Source: Terriglobia bacterium
GTDB taxonomy: Bacteria > Acidobacteriota > Terriglobia > UBA7540
Length of the DNA stretch: 8,150 nucleotides
Reading direction: 5' to 3'
Assembly: GCA_030036915.1 (NCBI GenBank)
Contig: JASHSC010000329.1
Location: 1 to 8,150 of the forward strand
A program made the position numbers and the translations under genes. This document shows positions 6,477-8,150 of this stretch, piece after piece; the stretch's first letter is position 1, and every line of letters begins with the position of its first letter. The notes under the pieces were generated by a model. The model saw only the letters and a list, made by a program, of their open reading frames with translations. It ran no database searches and was not told where the DNA came from.

Positions 6477-7463
6477 ATGAAAGTTGTTGCCATTGGTGGG
6501 GGCACCGGCTTGTCAACGGTGTTGCGCGGCCTCAAGCATCACGTCAGCGAGCCAGCGCGTCCGGCCCAGTTATACCCTGAAATCACCCGCCTGACCGCTG
6601 TGGTGACCGTTACCGACGAGGGCGGCAGCTCCGGCCGCCTGCGCCGCGACTTCTGCATACTTCCTCCCGGTGACATTCGCAACTGCCTGGTGGCGCTCGC
6701 CGAGGACGAGCAACTCCTCACCCAGGTCTTTAATTACCGCTTTTCCCGCGGCTATGGGCTGCGCGGGCACAATCTCGGCAACTTGTTCCTCGCGGCGCTG
6801 ACGCACCTTACGCGCGATTTCGCCCAGGCGGTGCGATTGTCGAGTGAAGTGCTGGCCATTCGCGGGGAAATCTTTCCTGCCACGCTCTCCGACGTTCACC
6901 TGGAAGCCACGCGCACGGATGGCGTGGTCGTTCGTGGCGAGCGCGCCATCACCCGGACGCGCGTGCCCATCCACCGCCTGCGCATTCTGCCCAGCCACCC
7001 CCGGCCGCTGCCCGACACCCTGGCGGCGATTCGGCGCGCGGACCTCATCACCATGGGGCCTGGCTCGCTCTACACCTCGCTTGCGCCCAACCTGTTGGTA
7101 AAGGGCATCGCTGAGGCGATTGCGCGGTCGCGCGCCGTAAAGGTGCTGGTGTGCAACCTCATGACCCAGCCGGGTGAATCCCGAGGCTACACCGCTGCCG
7201 GGCACATCCAGGCTTTGCACGAGCATGCCAGGCGCAAGCTGTTTGATTACATCGTGCTGAATACTCAGCCCCTGTCGGAAGAACTTCTGGACCGCTATGC
7301 CGCCGAGCGCGCCGGCCCTGTCGCGCTGGACCTGGACGCGGTGCGCAAGTTGGGCGTGAAACCCATTTGCGCCAACCTGCTGCTGGAGGATCGCGTCGCC
7401 CGCCACGACTCGCGTCACCTGGCGAAATTGCTGCTCACTCTTGCCGCGCAACGGCAACAGTGA
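6477..7463 (+). CDS. yvcK: YvcK/GlmR-family protein (gluconeogenesis factor-like)
   Basis: A 328-residue cytoplasmic protein, the usual length for YvcK (GlmR). In Bacillus and relatives it binds UDP-sugars and helps route carbon to cell-wall precursors during growth on gluconeogenic substrates; the same role here is inferred. Family motifs appear in order: the nucleotide-binding VAIGGGTGLST (4-14); TVTDEGGSSGRLR (44-56); LPPGDIRNCLVALA (62-75); GLRGHNLGNLFLAAL (94-108); GPGSLYTSLAPNLLV (194-208); and CNLMTQPGES (226-235). The usual D-D in the second motif is D47-E48. All the glycine-rich loops are kept. The start is ATG at 6477, with a weak AAGGGA 13 nt upstream. It probably shares the TPR gene's promoter. 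The rapZ and whiA genes that flank it in Firmicutes are not here. Confidence 0.95.
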   Translation: MKVVAIGGGTGLSTVLRGLKHHVSEPARPAQLYPEITRLTAVVTVTDEGGSSGRLRRDFCILPPGDIRNCLVALAEDEQLLTQVFNYRFSRGYGLRGHNLGNLFLAALTHLTRDFAQAVRLSSEVLAIRGEIFPATLSDVHLEATRTDGVVVRGERAITRTRVPIHRLRILPSHPRPLPDTLAAIRRADLITMGPGSLYTSLAPNLLVKGIAEAIARSRAVKVLVCNLMTQPGESRGYTAAGHIQALHEHARRKLFDYIVLNTQPLSEELLDRYAAERAGPVALDLDAVRKLGVKPICANLLLEDRVARHDSRHLAKLLLTLAAQRQQ

Positions 7464-7524
7464 TTATCGTTTGCCCCCCCAAAGTGCCGAGCCTTTTCGC
7501 CCCCTGCCCAAAATGCTCCATTCC

Positions 7525-7609
7525 TTTGTTTTCAACATGTTCCCAGCTTCGTTTTTGAAAAGTCCAAAACTTCAGGCTTTGTTTTCAGCAACTTCCCAGC
7601 TTCGTTTTT
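7525..7609. repeat. Imperfect 32-bp direct repeat pair
   Basis: Copies at 7525-7556 and 7578-7609 agree at 29 of 32 bases. Both run TTTGTTTTCA, a variable centre, then TTCCCAGCTTCGTTTTT, and they start 53 bases apart. They lie shortly after the yvcK stop. The T-rich ends lack a preceding strong stem, so they are not obvious terminators. They look like a spacer repeat of this genome. Confidence 0.75.
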
Positions 7610-7650
7610 TTGTGCAAGAGCCATTTCCCGGCGCTTTGTGCGACCGATTG

Positions 7651-7791
7651 TGGAAGGGCGGGGCTTCAGCCCCGCCGTTACCGGTGTCGCGACGAAGCGG
7701 GCCTTTAGGCCCTGAAGAAAAGAAGCTTCAGGGGCTAAAGCCCCGAAGAACCGCCCGTCCTCAGCGCCGGGGCCGGAGCCCCGCCCTTCCA
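7651..7791. repeat. 141-bp palindromic element with perfect 15-bp inverted ends (MITE/REP-like)
   Basis: TGGAAGGGCGGGGCT (7651-7665) is the exact inverse of the sequence at 7777-7791. Inside are further palindromes: GGGGCTTCAGCCCC (7660-7673), GGGCCTTTAGGCCC (7699-7712), and GGGGCTAAAGCCCC (7731-7744) flanked by CTTC/GAAG. The whole unit could fold into a long branched structure. No transposase frame and no clear target-site duplication are visible. Confidence 0.75.
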
Positions 7792-7852
7792 TTTGAACGG
7801 ATTCCGATGATTCTCCCATGAGACACCAACCCCATCGGGCAAGATGAGCAAT

Positions 7853-7881
7853 TTGCGTTCCATAGTATATGGAAATATCAA
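7853..7881 (+). promoter_or_regulatory. Possible promoter overlapped by a perfect palindrome
   Basis: TTCCATA and TATGGAA (7858-7874, 3-nt gap) form an operator-like inverted repeat. It sits in the spacer between TTGCGT (7853-7858) and TATCAA (7876-7881), which are 17 bases apart. The -35/-10 matches are moderate, so the promoter is tentative; the palindrome itself is exact. Confidence 0.4.
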
Positions 7882-7920
7882 TTCTTTGTTAACTGCTTGA
7901 GGCTAGAGAGGTTATCGGCA

Positions 7921-7941
7921 GTGGCCCGGCGATCCGGCCAC
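7921..7941 (+). other. Hairpin in a possible short transcript
   Basis: GTGGCC-C-GG pairs with CCGGCCAC around a CGAT loop, with one bulged C. It lies between the tentative promoter at 7853 and the terminator at 7971 and would be a stable stem of the RNA made from there. Confidence 0.4.
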
Positions 7942-7970
7942 CCGCCCGCGCGAGCTACTGGGGGATTTCA

Positions 7971-7991
7971 CCCACTTGGTGGGGTTTTTTT
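7971..7991 (+). terminator. Rho-independent terminator-like hairpin
   Basis: CCCAC/GTGGG with a TTG loop is followed by one G and seven T residues (7985-7991). The stem is short (5 bp) but GC-rich and the T-run is good. It is too far from yvcK (over 500 bases) to be its obvious terminator and could end a short RNA started near 7888. Confidence 0.55.
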
Positions 7992-8150
7992 CGGAGCGGT
8001 TCACTGGTTTCGATGGGGCTGGTCGATTTCCAAGAACCTGGTAAACGTCCGGTCTGCCCCGGTTTCTCTGTCCCTGAGTTTCCCGTCATTCGGGAGCGCG
8101 ACAGGCCGCTCGGGTGTCTTTCGAGTTAAAATCACGATTCGGCATAGAGT

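Larger units (their letters stand above)
7464..8150. other. Gene-free region rich in repeats and signals
   Basis: No convincing coding frame is present on either strand. The region holds a direct repeat pair, a palindromic element, a promoter-like palindrome and a terminator, each listed separately. The last 159 bases (7992-8150) show only a 38-codon plus-strand frame from 8019 without family resemblance or a clear ribosome binding site. Confidence 0.6.

Noticed and set aside
6570..7457. Long minus-strand frame opposite yvcK
   Set aside because: A shadow of a GC-rich real gene; yvcK motifs on the plus strand are unambiguous.
7532..7819. A 95-codon minus-strand frame through the repeat region
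   Set aside because: It is made of the direct repeats and the palindromic element, so its openness reflects repeat composition, and there is no ribosome binding site or homology that I recognise.
7994..8040. Resemblance to a tmRNA 5' end (CTGGTTTCGATGGGG after GGAGCGG)
   Set aside because: The consensus has GAC rather than GAT, and no tag-like GCAAAC resume region appears in the next 150 bases. A covariance search (Rfam tmRNA) on sequence extending past the right edge would decide it.

Overview
This window is bacterial chromosomal DNA of fairly high GC content. It most resembles an Acidobacteriota genome. That assignment is an inference from gene style (a YvcK beside a TPR protein, a remnant of a long RND/ABC-type periplasmic adaptor, a secreted calpain-like protease) and from GC-rich intergenic stem-loop clusters. 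There are no RNA genes, CRISPR arrays or transposases that I can support.

Layout from left to right. Bases 1-524 (minus) hold the first 174 codons of a RecG-type branched-DNA helicase that runs off the left edge. A gene-free divergent region (525-1090) follows. Then come a 67-residue DUF2582-type winged-helix protein with a GTG start (1091-1294, plus) and a stand-alone, degenerate response-regulator receiver protein (1555-2022, plus). Facing them on the minus strand is a secreted calpain-family cysteine protease (2137-3177) with an intact Cys-His-Asn triad and an unusual insertion of about 100 residues. Behind it lies a broken HlyD/RND-type membrane-fusion gene (3429-4170, minus), which has kept only its two ends, in different frames. 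A two-domain thiosulfate sulfurtransferase (4335-5204, minus, GTG start) follows, with a probable terminator at 4236-4284.

A 560-base gap with palindromic repeats and a good sigma70-type promoter leads into a plus-strand pair: a TPR protein with an arginine-rich N-terminal tail (5766-6422) and, 54 bases later, a YvcK/GlmR-family protein (6477-7463). The last 690 bases hold no gene. They contain a 32-bp direct repeat pair, a 141-bp palindromic element with perfect 15-bp inverted ends, and a promoter-like palindrome followed about 100 bases later by a terminator, which could be a small RNA or an attenuated leader.

The genes do not form one pathway. The only likely operon is TPR-yvcK; the rest are single housekeeping or accessory genes separated by repeat-bearing spacers. 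I found no convincing new multi-gene system. The best leads are the receiver that lacks most of its phosphorylation chemistry, the calpain insertion, the gutted adaptor gene and the possible small RNA near the right end.
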